8,336 nt of DNA from Anaerolineae bacterium (GCA_017303735.1 JAFLCF010000184.1:1-8336), one strand, 5' to 3'. Counted from the stretch's first letter, positions 1-5,676 are shown. Numbers and translations: made by a program. The notes: a model not told the origin generated them from the sequence alone.

Positions 1-1
1 T

Positions 2-442
2 CTGACCGATGAAATTGAAAAAGGCGCGTTGGATTACATCGCCAAGATCGACGAAATGGGCGGAGCGATGCAATCCATCGAACGCGGATTCATGCAGAAC
101 GAAATTCAGAACGCAGCCTATGCGGCACAGCAAGCCATTGAAAGGAAAGAGCAAGTGATCGTGGGCGTCAATCAATTTACCGTGGACGAAACGCTGACGT
201 TGGAACGTTTGAAAGTGGACACGTCGATTGAGTTGGGTCAGCGTGAGGAGTTGCGGAAGTTGAGAGAGGCGAGGGATGAGAAACGAGTGACCGAGTTACG
301 AGGCAGGTTGGTGCAAGCCGCCAAAGGCACCGAGAACTTGATGCCGCTCTTCATTGAATGTGTGGAAAATGATATGACCCTCGGTGAGATCTGCAATACG
401 CTGAGAGGCGTTTGGGGTGAATACGTGGCGGAAGGATTTTAG
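2..442 (+). CDS. Methylmalonyl-CoA-mutase-like large subunit, C-terminal part (5' end outside window)
   Basis: The frame is open from the first bases, so this is the last 146 codons of a longer gene. The residues match the end of the catalytic domain of coenzyme-B12-dependent acyl-CoA mutases: a KIDEMGG segment, then an IERGF..NEIQNAAY segment, then VVGVN-like IVGVNQF, an E/R-rich helix, and a closing NLMPLFIECV...TLGEICNTLRGVWGEY. The known family reaction is interconversion of methylmalonyl-CoA and succinyl-CoA; isobutyryl-CoA or related mutases share this domain and cannot be excluded from the fragment. The protein ends straight after the catalytic domain, without a B12-binding domain. That fits the two-subunit form, with the small cobalamin-binding chain encoded elsewhere. 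No terminator hairpin with a T-run follows; an inverted-repeat element starts 3 bases after the stop. A decayed copy of its 3' end lies at 852-946. Confidence 0.9.
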   Translation: MTDEIEKGALDYIAKIDEMGGAMQSIERGFMQNEIQNAAYAAQQAIERKEQVIVGVNQFTVDETLTLERLKVDTSIELGQREELRKLREARDEKRVTELRGRLVQAAKGTENLMPLFIECVENDMTLGEICNTLRGVWGEYVAEGF

Positions 443-444
443 TA

Positions 445-561
445 GACCTCTTACAAAAGTCTTCTTTGCCACAGAGATCACAGAGAAAATGAGTTTAAAG
501 AGCTTTTTCTCAAAGGTCTCTGTGTACTCTGTGGCTAGTTTTAATTAATTATCAAGAGGTC
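445..561. repeat. 117-bp nested inverted-repeat element (MITE/REP-like)
   Basis: The element is bounded by an 8-bp perfect inverted repeat, GACCTCTT at 445-452 and AAGAGGTC at 554-561. Inside it, 468-486 and 517-535 form a 19-bp inverted repeat with 17 of 19 positions complementary; its motif reads gccacagag..cacagaga. A third pairing, gagaaaa (483-489) with ttttctc (505-511), competes at the inner end. The interior is AT-rich and has no credible ORF. The CCACAGAG-type motif resembles dispersed palindromes I recall from environmental bacterial genomes, but that is memory, not a search. It sits 2 bases after the mutase stop codon and could also act as a transcript 3'-end hairpin. Confidence 0.6.
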
Positions 562-600
562 AAGTAAAAAATTAAAAAGGAAATGGTAAGGAACTAAGAA

Positions 601-834
601 ATGAAAAATTGGGAATATTTGTATGCACTCGCTGAAAACAACGAGGTGATTGAAGTCAATGGAGCCATGATCGGCACAGCACTGCGCGGATTTGTCACCA
701 CCTACACGGGCAGACCTACGTTGACGGATTTTCTAAATCAATCTGGGCAAGAAGGCTGGGAGCTGGTTGGGATGAGCCCCATGGGTGAAGTTGGAAACAC
801 CTTGCGGCTCATTTTCAAAAAACCGATGGATTGA
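601..834 (+). CDS. Small DUF4177-like protein of unknown function
   Basis: This is a 77-residue protein starting with MKNWEYLYAL and containing LNQSGQEGWELVGMSP near residues 45-60, then a closing LRLIFKKP. The WEY start, the L(N)..G.EGWELV core and the FKKP end are the pattern of DUF4177 proteins, small one-domain proteins of unknown function found in many bacteria. No signal peptide or membrane segment is visible. The start is supported by an AAGGAA-type Shine-Dalgarno sequence about 8 bases upstream. The gene is a single-gene insert between the complete mutase 3' end and the decayed copy of that end, with the inverted-repeat element just upstream. It is in the same frame as the decayed tail, separated from it by its own TGA. 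No convincing promoter was found. Function remains unassigned. Confidence 0.7.
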   Translation: MKNWEYLYALAENNEVIEVNGAMIGTALRGFVTTYTGRPTLTDFLNQSGQEGWELVGMSPMGEVGNTLRLIFKKPMD

Positions 835-851
835 CAGTCACCTTTTATATA

Positions 852-946
852 CGAGAACCTGATGCCGCTCTTCAATGACGTGACTCTCGGCGAGATCTGC
901 ATTACGCTGAGAGGCGTTTGGGGTGAATACGTGGCGAAAGGGTTTT
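852..946 (+). pseudogene. Decayed second copy of the mutase 3' end
   Basis: Bases 852-874 match 331-353 at 22 of 23 positions, and 901-946 match 395-440 at 43 of 46. Between these blocks the copy is 15 bases shorter, an in-frame loss of five codons; the remaining encoded tail reads NLMPLFNDVTLGEICITLRG and continues to a VAKGF ending. The stop codon is lost (TCA in its place), and the frame then runs to TAA at 1015-1017. There is no start codon or upstream mutase sequence, and in-frame TGA at 832-834 closes it off. It is therefore a gene remnant, not a gene. It marks either a tandem duplication or a recombination scar on the left side of the AT-rich operon. Confidence 0.85.
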
Positions 947-995
947 CAGGGTATCTATTACTAGTAGATGTAAACAAACTGTGCAAAGGTGTTTT

Positions 996-1011
996 TATAA
1001 TGTTGTATAAT
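996..1011 (+). promoter_or_regulatory. Candidate promoter of the CSD-ATPase/HEPN operon (two TATAAT boxes)
   Basis: Two perfect -10 hexamers, TATAAT at 996-1001 and again at 1006-1011, lie 54-69 bases upstream of the operon start. Neither has a recognisable TTGACA-like -35 box at 16-18 bases, so the promoter may be weak or activator-dependent. An imperfect palindrome at 953-969 (ATCTA ... TAGAT around ACTAGT) lies about 30-40 bases upstream and could be a regulator site. Confidence 0.4.
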
Positions 1012-1028
1012 GCTTAAATATCTAAGGA

Positions 1029-1045
1029 CAATATTTTTAATATTG
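1029..1045. promoter_or_regulatory. Perfect 7-3-7 palindrome, candidate operator in the operon leader
   Basis: CAATATT (1029-1035), TTT (1036-1038) and AATATTG (1039-1045) form a perfect inverted repeat between the -10 boxes and the start codon. Position and symmetry fit a repressor operator, perhaps for one of the winged-helix domains encoded downstream; this is inference. As RNA the hairpin would be weak because it is nearly all A-U. Such AT-only palindromes do arise by chance in AT-rich DNA. Confidence 0.35.
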
Positions 1046-1064
1046 ATACTTGATGGGAGCGTAT

Positions 1065-3116
1065 ATGCCACAGGAATCTAGGCATCAAGGTTACATAGTA
1101 TTTTACAATACTGAGCGAGGTTATGGGTTTATAGAGTCAAAAGACTTTAAGCAGCCTCTTTTCTTTCACTACACTTTTCTAGAGGGGGCTGGGAACAATC
1201 CTGTCTACAACGATTTATACAATGGAGAGGATGTTAAAAAAATAGAAGTTTCGTTTATTACCTATCAAGATGAAAGAGGGTTACAAGCAAGGCAAATAAA
1301 ACCCGTTAGTGAATTTGCTGAATTAGAATCTTTTATTTCATCCCCAAAAGCTCAGGGGTATTTTGCTTTAGATAATTTCCTCAAAATAGTTACCATGCGA
1401 GGGATACTTCATATAGATAAAGATGAAAGGCTAGCCCAGTACATAGTTCAAAAAATAGTTCATTCTCCTGAAAGATGGGCGCATCTTGTGAATATTGCAA
1501 AAGATTGGGTCCTAGCACAGAGCCATTTTACAAATTCGTCTTTATTTACGCGAAGTGATACATTATCAAATTTTTCAGAAGAACTTGTAAAGTCCCTTGG
1601 CTTTGAACCTCTTGGCAAGTTGGATATTCAAAATTCTATTCCGTGTGGTGTCCAATATTTAGAAACCTCACCTAATCCTTTAAGAATTTTTCGAGAATCT
1701 AAGAAACTATCTCTCATGATTTTTCCTGATTATCCTGCTTTACAAAGAGCTGTCAAGAAAGATATCAACTTCATAAACTCAAATAGAACTGAATTAAAAT
1801 TACTGGTTTTATTAGATGAAACTGGATTAAATTATGATCAATTCAAAGAACATGAAGGAATTAATTTTGCATGGATTAATCAAATGACGATCTTCCAATT
1901 AATCCTTGCAGTTAAAGAATATCTACCAATTTACTTAGGGAGAAATTTAAGGCAGCGCTTTCCATTAGAAAGATTACAGCCATATCAAGTTGGATCAGAA
2001 TATGACTACTCAATTTTCACTGGACGTTCGCATGAAAGAGAAAAAATATTAGAAGATATTTCAGGAAACTATGCAATTTACGGCGGTAGAAAAATTGGAA
2101 AAACTTGGTTTCTAAAGGATATATGTGCCAAATGCAGACGTGAGCCTTACTCATCAATATATATTCCCTTTTATATTTCTTTACAAAGTGCAAAAACTCC
2201 TGAAGACGCAGCATTATCTGTTATAGAAGTACTCGAAGATTATACAGATAGTGGTTCTTTAACTGAGGCACGAACACCAATGACAGGTTTAGTAAATGCC
2301 ATCAAAAAGGTTCATAAAGAAACAGGAAAAACCGTATTGTTAGCCATTGATGAATTTGATGACATCCTGAAGAATGACATTAGTGGAGATTTTTTTGGAG
2401 GGTTAAGAAAGTTTCAAAGCAACGCAACACCAGGAACTTGCAAGTTTATTTTTTCCGGTTTCAAGGAATTAATTTATGCATTTTCAGATGTTATTTCAAA
2501 CAACCCATTTGCAAACTGGATTGGAAAAAACCACTTCCCTCTTGTATGTTTAAGTGAACAAGACTTAAAAAACTTAATTACTTCTCCATTGAATTGGGCA
2601 GGTTATGAATTCGACTCTGACGTAGTAATAAAAACAATATATAGTCTAACTTCTGGGCATCCTTATTATACGCAATCCCTATGCCATGCAATAGTAAATG
2701 CGAAGTTTGAAAAAGATCCATTTAGATTAACCCAAAAGAATATAGAGCAATTAGCTTCTGACGAGTTTTTCACTGAAGTATTTGATATTTTTTTGCTAAA
2801 TCTTAGCCCACTTCAATTACTTATTGGAAAAGTCTTTTCGCCGGACGTATCTGGCGAAATAGAACCATTTTCTGAACAACAAATTGTGGACGCTTTAAGA
2901 GAAAAATTCAAGTTTTCTTTTACTCAAAAAGAAATTAGAGAACAAATGAAAATTTTACAGGCTTGCTCAGTGTTCACTAAATCAGCAGCAGGATATAAAC
3001 CAGTAATCCAAAAAATAAATCAGGAATTTTTCAAGACACAAAATGATGAAGATCTAGCTATATATTATTTAGAGGAGGTTGAAAATGGAATTTCGGGTTC
3101 ACAAGAAGCTAAATGA
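1065..3116 (+). CDS. Cold-shock-domain/STAND-type ATPase, predicted sensor of a two-gene defence operon
   Basis: The protein has 683 residues from ATG 1065, chosen because GGGAG lies 5 bases upstream; TTG 1050 and ATG 1053 in the same frame lack such a site. Residues ~8-82 resemble a cold-shock OB fold: GYIVFYNTERGYGFIES with an RNP1-like RGYGFI, then LFFHYT as RNP2. Residues ~85-310 are unrecognised, ending in an alpha/beta-looking segment. An IFTGRSHEREKIL prefix (~317) leads into Walker A GGRKIGKT (~340-347), Walker B VLLAIDEFDDIL (~424-435), a sensor-like FIFSG (~461) and SGHPYYTQSL (~530), typical of AAA/STAND ATPases of prokaryotic conflict systems. Residues ~580-655 look like a winged helix. 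No signal peptide or membrane helix is seen. The family suggests a nucleotide-switched cytoplasmic sensor; RNA or ssDNA binding by the CSD is inference. Its 3' end overlaps the HEPN gene by 32 bases. Coding DNA is markedly AT-rich. Confidence 0.85.
   Translation: MPQESRHQGYIVFYNTERGYGFIESKDFKQPLFFHYTFLEGAGNNPVYNDLYNGEDVKKIEVSFITYQDERGLQARQIKPVSEFAELESFISSPKAQGYFALDNFLKIVTMRGILHIDKDERLAQYIVQKIVHSPERWAHLVNIAKDWVLAQSHFTNSSLFTRSDTLSNFSEELVKSLGFEPLGKLDIQNSIPCGVQYLETSPNPLRIFRESKKLSLMIFPDYPALQRAVKKDINFINSNRTELKLLVLLDETGLNYDQFKEHEGINFAWINQMTIFQLILAVKEYLPIYLGRNLRQRFPLERLQPYQVGSEYDYSIFTGRSHEREKILEDISGNYAIYGGRKIGKTWFLKDICAKCRREPYSSIYIPFYISLQSAKTPEDAALSVIEVLEDYTDSGSLTEARTPMTGLVNAIKKVHKETGKTVLLAIDEFDDILKNDISGDFFGGLRKFQSNATPGTCKFIFSGFKELIYAFSDVISNNPFANWIGKNHFPLVCLSEQDLKNLITSPLNWAGYEFDSDVVIKTIYSLTSGHPYYTQSLCHAIVNAKFEKDPFRLTQKNIEQLASDEFFTEVFDIFLLNLSPLQLLIGKVFSPDVSGEIEPFSEQQIVDALREKFKFSFTQKEIREQMKILQACSVFTKSAAGYKPVIQKINQEFFKTQNDEDLAIYYLEEVENGISGSQEAK
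3073..3078 (+). promoter_or_regulatory. Strong internal Shine-Dalgarno for the HEPN gene
   Basis: AGGAGG lies inside the end of the upstream gene, 6 bases before ATG 3085. It decides that ATG over TTG 3079, which would start immediately next to the site. It predicts efficient, coupled translation of the second protein. Confidence 0.75.
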
Positions 3117-4590
3117 TAATATCCGCAGTGAACAAAGAGATATTGCCTTAATTACTGCGCCAGGAATGGGGCTTTCAACCCTGCTAAATGGAATAGCAGA
3201 TAATCAAAATCGTGTTGCTTTTATCAACATCGAGTCTTTGCAAGTACTCTGGAATGAGGATTTTAAGCATCGTGGTTACAATAAAAAATATGTAATTCAT
3301 GCTGCAACAATTGAAGCTTTGATAAAAAACAGCATTATTCAAGCGGACATCGATCCAAAGCGAACCAATCTAAAAAAATTTCTTATAGACCAAAACTCTT
3401 TGATTAAGGCAGAAAGAATTTACATTATTATTGATAACTTCGATGAATTGGATGATGACTTAGAAAAAGCTATTCTAGATGAATTAAAAGTAATTTCAGA
3501 TCAAAAGGAAAATATAGAAGAGTATTTTGTGTTTAATTCCCTCCGTTTTGTAATTGGAGGTTGTGTAGATTTTAATGGATTGTATCCAGAAGGAGATTCT
3601 GGAATATCACCTGCGACACAGTTTTGCAAACATTATCCAGACGATTTTTTGCTTTCCAAGATTGAGATAGATGATTTTTTAAAGGCTAAATACCCAGAAA
3701 TAATGAGGTTTCAGTTTGTACTTCCTCTAATTTACGAATGGACTAATGGATACCTACATTATGTTGAGTATTTGACCAAGTGGATTTTAGAGCAGATCAA
3801 GGACAATCCATCAATCAGTTTTGAGTCTCTTGTCTTAAGATTTCAGGAGGTTATAGAAGAAAATAAACAAATACCATTATTGAAATATTGCCGGAAGGCT
3901 TGGGACCAAATCAAAACTAACCCAGAACACAAACAGATACTTCAAAATGCCATCAAGTCACCTTTTATCAGGGAATTATCTTCATCCGTACGAATTCTCA
4001 TGAAATACGGTGTGTTACTCGAAAAGCATTCTCGTGGTCAAAAGTATATTTACCATGTCCCAAATCATATAGTAAGAATGTATCTCCGACAAAGGTTTGC
4101 AGAATTAAAATTGGTTTTGCCCGTGGGAGAAAGCCCTATTTGGTGGGTTATGGAATACAACTTAAAAGCATATTCTTTGCTTTTTGAAATAGAAAATACA
4201 ATGAGAAATTATATTGGAGATGTGCTTTTTGATAAGTCAAATAAAAATAGATGTAACTGGAAAGATTATTTAGATATCGAATTTGATGGTAAGAATATAA
4301 AGAAACATGCCGAGGAACGACGCCAAAAAGATAATGAAAACTATGTTGCTGTAAGCGGTGGAACCGATCCAATTTTAGGCTTTCTAGATTTTGCTGATCT
4401 GGCATACATTGTAAAATTTTATAAAGAAGATTTTCCTACTGAGTTTGCAGAAAAATCCCCTATTTTTTTGCATGAATTAAATTACAACAGAAGGAGAATA
4501 GCTCACAATCGCCCAATGACGCTTGAATTAATAACAAATTTAGAATCTCGTTGGAAACAAATGAAGAATATGATGCATAAATCAAATTAG
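3085..4590 (+). CDS. Degenerate AAA/STAND-like ATPase fused to a C-terminal HEPN domain, predicted RNase effector
   Basis: This 501-residue protein overlaps the preceding gene by 32 bases. The N-terminus reads ITAPGMGLSTLL (~23-34) where a P-loop GxxGxGK[ST] is expected, so the Walker A lysine is leucine. Walker B is well formed, IYIIIDNFDEL (~112-122), and FVIGGCVDF (~155) resembles sensor 1. Residues ~283-340 look like a winged helix (IRELSSSVRILMKYGVL ... YIYHVP). The C-terminal ~140 residues match HEPN domains of the Swt1/Abi type: YSLLFEIENTMRNYIGDVL, then FLDFADLAYIV, then NRRRIAHNR with R469 and H474 in the R-x4-H spacing of HEPN ribonucleases. The position usually held by N after the R is a second R here. 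The known role of such HEPN domains is metal-independent RNA cleavage; triggering by the upstream ATPase and an abortive-infection outcome are inference. An alternative is a regulatory HEPN without nuclease activity. Confidence 0.82.
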   Translation: MEFRVHKKLNDNIRSEQRDIALITAPGMGLSTLLNGIADNQNRVAFINIESLQVLWNEDFKHRGYNKKYVIHAATIEALIKNSIIQADIDPKRTNLKKFLIDQNSLIKAERIYIIIDNFDELDDDLEKAILDELKVISDQKENIEEYFVFNSLRFVIGGCVDFNGLYPEGDSGISPATQFCKHYPDDFLLSKIEIDDFLKAKYPEIMRFQFVLPLIYEWTNGYLHYVEYLTKWILEQIKDNPSISFESLVLRFQEVIEENKQIPLLKYCRKAWDQIKTNPEHKQILQNAIKSPFIRELSSSVRILMKYGVLLEKHSRGQKYIYHVPNHIVRMYLRQRFAELKLVLPVGESPIWWVMEYNLKAYSLLFEIENTMRNYIGDVLFDKSNKNRCNWKDYLDIEFDGKNIKKHAEERRQKDNENYVAVSGGTDPILGFLDFADLAYIVKFYKEDFPTEFAEKSPIFLHELNYNRRRIAHNRPMTLELITNLESRWKQMKNMMHKSN

Positions 4591-4680
4591 TTTGGTGTAA
4601 TGAAGGATAGGGTTTTAGCAGAGCGGATAAAAATTACTGCCTTCGTGATACCTGTCAAGTTTACCTAGTTCATCCCCCAC

Positions 4681-4717
4681 ACGAGACAGTCACTTCGGAG
4701 GTGACTGTCTCGTTTTA
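4681..4717 (+). terminator. Rho-independent terminator after the HEPN gene
   Basis: A perfect 13-bp stem pairs 4681-4693 (ACGAGACAGTCAC) with 4701-4713 around a 7-base TTCGGAG loop, followed by TTTT. No A-run precedes the stem, so it acts on + strand transcription. It lies 90 bases past the stop at 4590 and separates the operon from the LuxR/DUF805 gene. The sequence 4591-4680 between them holds no ORF or RNA that I recognise. Confidence 0.9.
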
Positions 4718-4756
4718 TGCTCAAAAATATCCTTCTCAACGGTTTTTCATTCCACA

Positions 4757-4762
4757 TATAAT
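4757..4762 (+). promoter_or_regulatory. -10 box of the LuxR/DUF805 gene
   Basis: A perfect TATAAT lies 27 bases upstream of ATG 4790 and after the terminator, where a promoter is expected. No good -35 hexamer is seen about 17 bases before it. An AAAGGA Shine-Dalgarno follows at 4777-4782, 7 bases before the start. Confidence 0.5.
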
Positions 4763-4789
4763 AGAAGAACCATTAGAAAGGAACTTTAT

Positions 4790-5464
4790 ATGAACCCTCA
4801 ACGTACACTCAGCAAACGCGAGCAAGACGTGGTGCGTCTTTTATTGGAAGGCAAAAGCAATAAACTGATCGCCCAGGCGCTGCACATCACCGAGCGCACT
4901 GTCGAATTTCACCTGAAAAATATCTACGCCAAGCAACAGGTCAACTCACGCATGGAACTGGTGCTCAACCTGAGGGAATCCACAGTTGCGGGCGCAGGCG
5001 AAGGCATTGAAAATAACGGCACGTCCAGTTTTTGGGATTGGGCGAAATCCACTTTTCAAGAAGCCGTCCATCGCCTCGGCAAGGAGCTACACATGACCAA
5101 CGCTACAAATGCCCCCGTCTCTGAACAAGACCCGAAAACCTTCCAAGACGCGATCCGCGTTTGCTTTATAAAATATGCAGACTTTACAGGTCGCGCCTCA
5201 CGCCCCGAATTTTGGTGGTTTGCCCTCTTCATCGCACTCTCCGCTGCAGCACTCACCTACCTAAGTGAAGCCATTCTCAACGTCTTCCTCGTCGCTACTC
5301 TGCTGCCACTTCTGGCGGTCGGCGCACGTCGTCTGCGTGATAGCGGCAACAATCCCTGGTGGTTATTCGGTCTGCTCATCCCCGTCGGCGGCATCATTAT
5401 CCTCGGCTTCTACTGGGCAGCTCCGCCCGCCAAAGTATTGACAGAAGATTCGCTGCCTGCATAA
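4790..5464 (+). CDS. LuxR-type HTH / DUF805 membrane fusion protein
   Basis: This 224-residue protein has an N-terminal LuxR/GerE helix-turn-helix (residues ~7-62: LSKREQDVVRLLLEGKSNK then ITERTVEFHLKNIYAK), a linker of ~55 residues, and a DUF805 domain (~118-212). The DUF805 hallmarks are FTGRASRPEFWWF and VGARRLRDSGNNPWWLF. About three membrane helices are visible (roughly 143-160, 163-178 and 191-208). No receiver, PAS or other sensory domain precedes the HTH. The HTH should bind DNA on the cytoplasmic side while DUF805, whose function is unknown, anchors it in the membrane; a membrane-tethered one-component regulator is inference. ATG 4790 has AAAGGA 7 bases upstream. The gene is monocistronic, flanked by terminators at 4681 and 5478. 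Targets could include the downstream permease genes, but nothing in the sequence proves it. Confidence 0.88.
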   Translation: MNPQRTLSKREQDVVRLLLEGKSNKLIAQALHITERTVEFHLKNIYAKQQVNSRMELVLNLRESTVAGAGEGIENNGTSSFWDWAKSTFQEAVHRLGKELHMTNATNAPVSEQDPKTFQDAIRVCFIKYADFTGRASRPEFWWFALFIALSAAALTYLSEAILNVFLVATLLPLLAVGARRLRDSGNNPWWLFGLLIPVGGIIILGFYWAAPPAKVLTEDSLPA

Positions 5465-5477
5465 ATTTCAGAATATC

Positions 5478-5524
5478 AAAATCACTCACCTTCGAAACTT
5501 TATTTTCGGGGTGAGTGATTTTTT
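5478..5524 (+). terminator. Rho-independent terminator after the LuxR/DUF805 gene
   Basis: AAAATCACTCACC (5478-5490) pairs with GGTGAGTGATTTT (5510-5522) around a 19-base loop, and the T-run reaches 5524. The A-run on the left means it could also stop minus-strand transcription, though no minus-strand gene approaches from the right nearby. It starts 13 bases after the stop codon. Confidence 0.85.
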
Positions 5525-5536
5525 AAGAGCAAATGG

Positions 5537-5606
5537 GGACGCTGCTTCGCGCAGAAAAACGCTGACTATTTGTTCTTTCAGCGTGAAGCAGCGTTCTTCT
5601 GCGTCC
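5537..5606. repeat. 70-bp complex inverted repeat with alternative pairings
   Basis: Two 29-base arms (5537-5565 and 5578-5606) match as inverted repeats only at their ends: GGACGC with GCGTCC, and ACGCTGA with TCAGCGT. Their centres pair out of register: ACGCTGCTTC (5539-5548) with GAAGCAGCGT (5585-5594), and CGCAGAA (5550-5556) with TTCTGCG (5597-5603). The left arm also forms a small CTGC-TTCGC-GCAG hairpin. There is no T-run, so it is not an ordinary terminator. It may be a dispersed repeat or a structured RNA; the rest of the gap 5465-5676 holds only the terminator and the permease promoter. Confidence 0.5.
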
Positions 5607-5663
5607 AAATTAAATGCGGGGGTAATTATGTTTACTTCACTTACACACTTTCAATGAATACGA

Positions 5664-5669
5664 TATGAT
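5664..5669 (+). promoter_or_regulatory. Possible -10 box for leaderless transcription of the permease operon
   Basis: TATGAT ends 7 bases before ATG 5677, the distance at which transcription would begin at or next to that ATG. No Shine-Dalgarno sequence precedes either candidate start of the first permease. No clear -35 box is seen. Confidence 0.3.
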
Positions 5670-5676
5670 ACCCGGC

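Noticed and set aside
296..481. Minus-strand open frame over the mutase 3' end and the repeat element
   Set aside because: It is antisense to conserved mutase sequence, and its beginning lies in the inverted-repeat arm.
738..986. Minus-strand open frame over the DUF4177 gene and the decayed mutase tail
   Set aside because: No domain is seen, and it covers sequence already explained by the + strand gene and the duplicated tail.
443..1064. CRISPR array or transposase gene in the repeat-rich region
   Set aside because: The repeats are inverted or two-copy gene remnants, not regularly spaced direct repeats, and no frame encodes transposase motifs.
3079..3116. Possibility that the two operon genes are one frameshifted fusion gene
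   Set aside because: A strong AGGAGG site precedes ATG 3085, both proteins have complete domain sets, and the overlap is normal for coupled genes.
1065..4590. Type II toxin-antitoxin (HEPN/MNT) interpretation
   Set aside because: HEPN/MNT pairs are two small proteins with a nucleotidyltransferase signature. Here both proteins are large ATPases and no GSxxxG-xD nucleotidyltransferase motif is visible.
4591..4680. tRNA or small RNA gene between the HEPN gene and the terminator
   Set aside because: No cloverleaf, T-loop GTTCGA-like motif or clear promoter could be found; only the terminator downstream is convincing.
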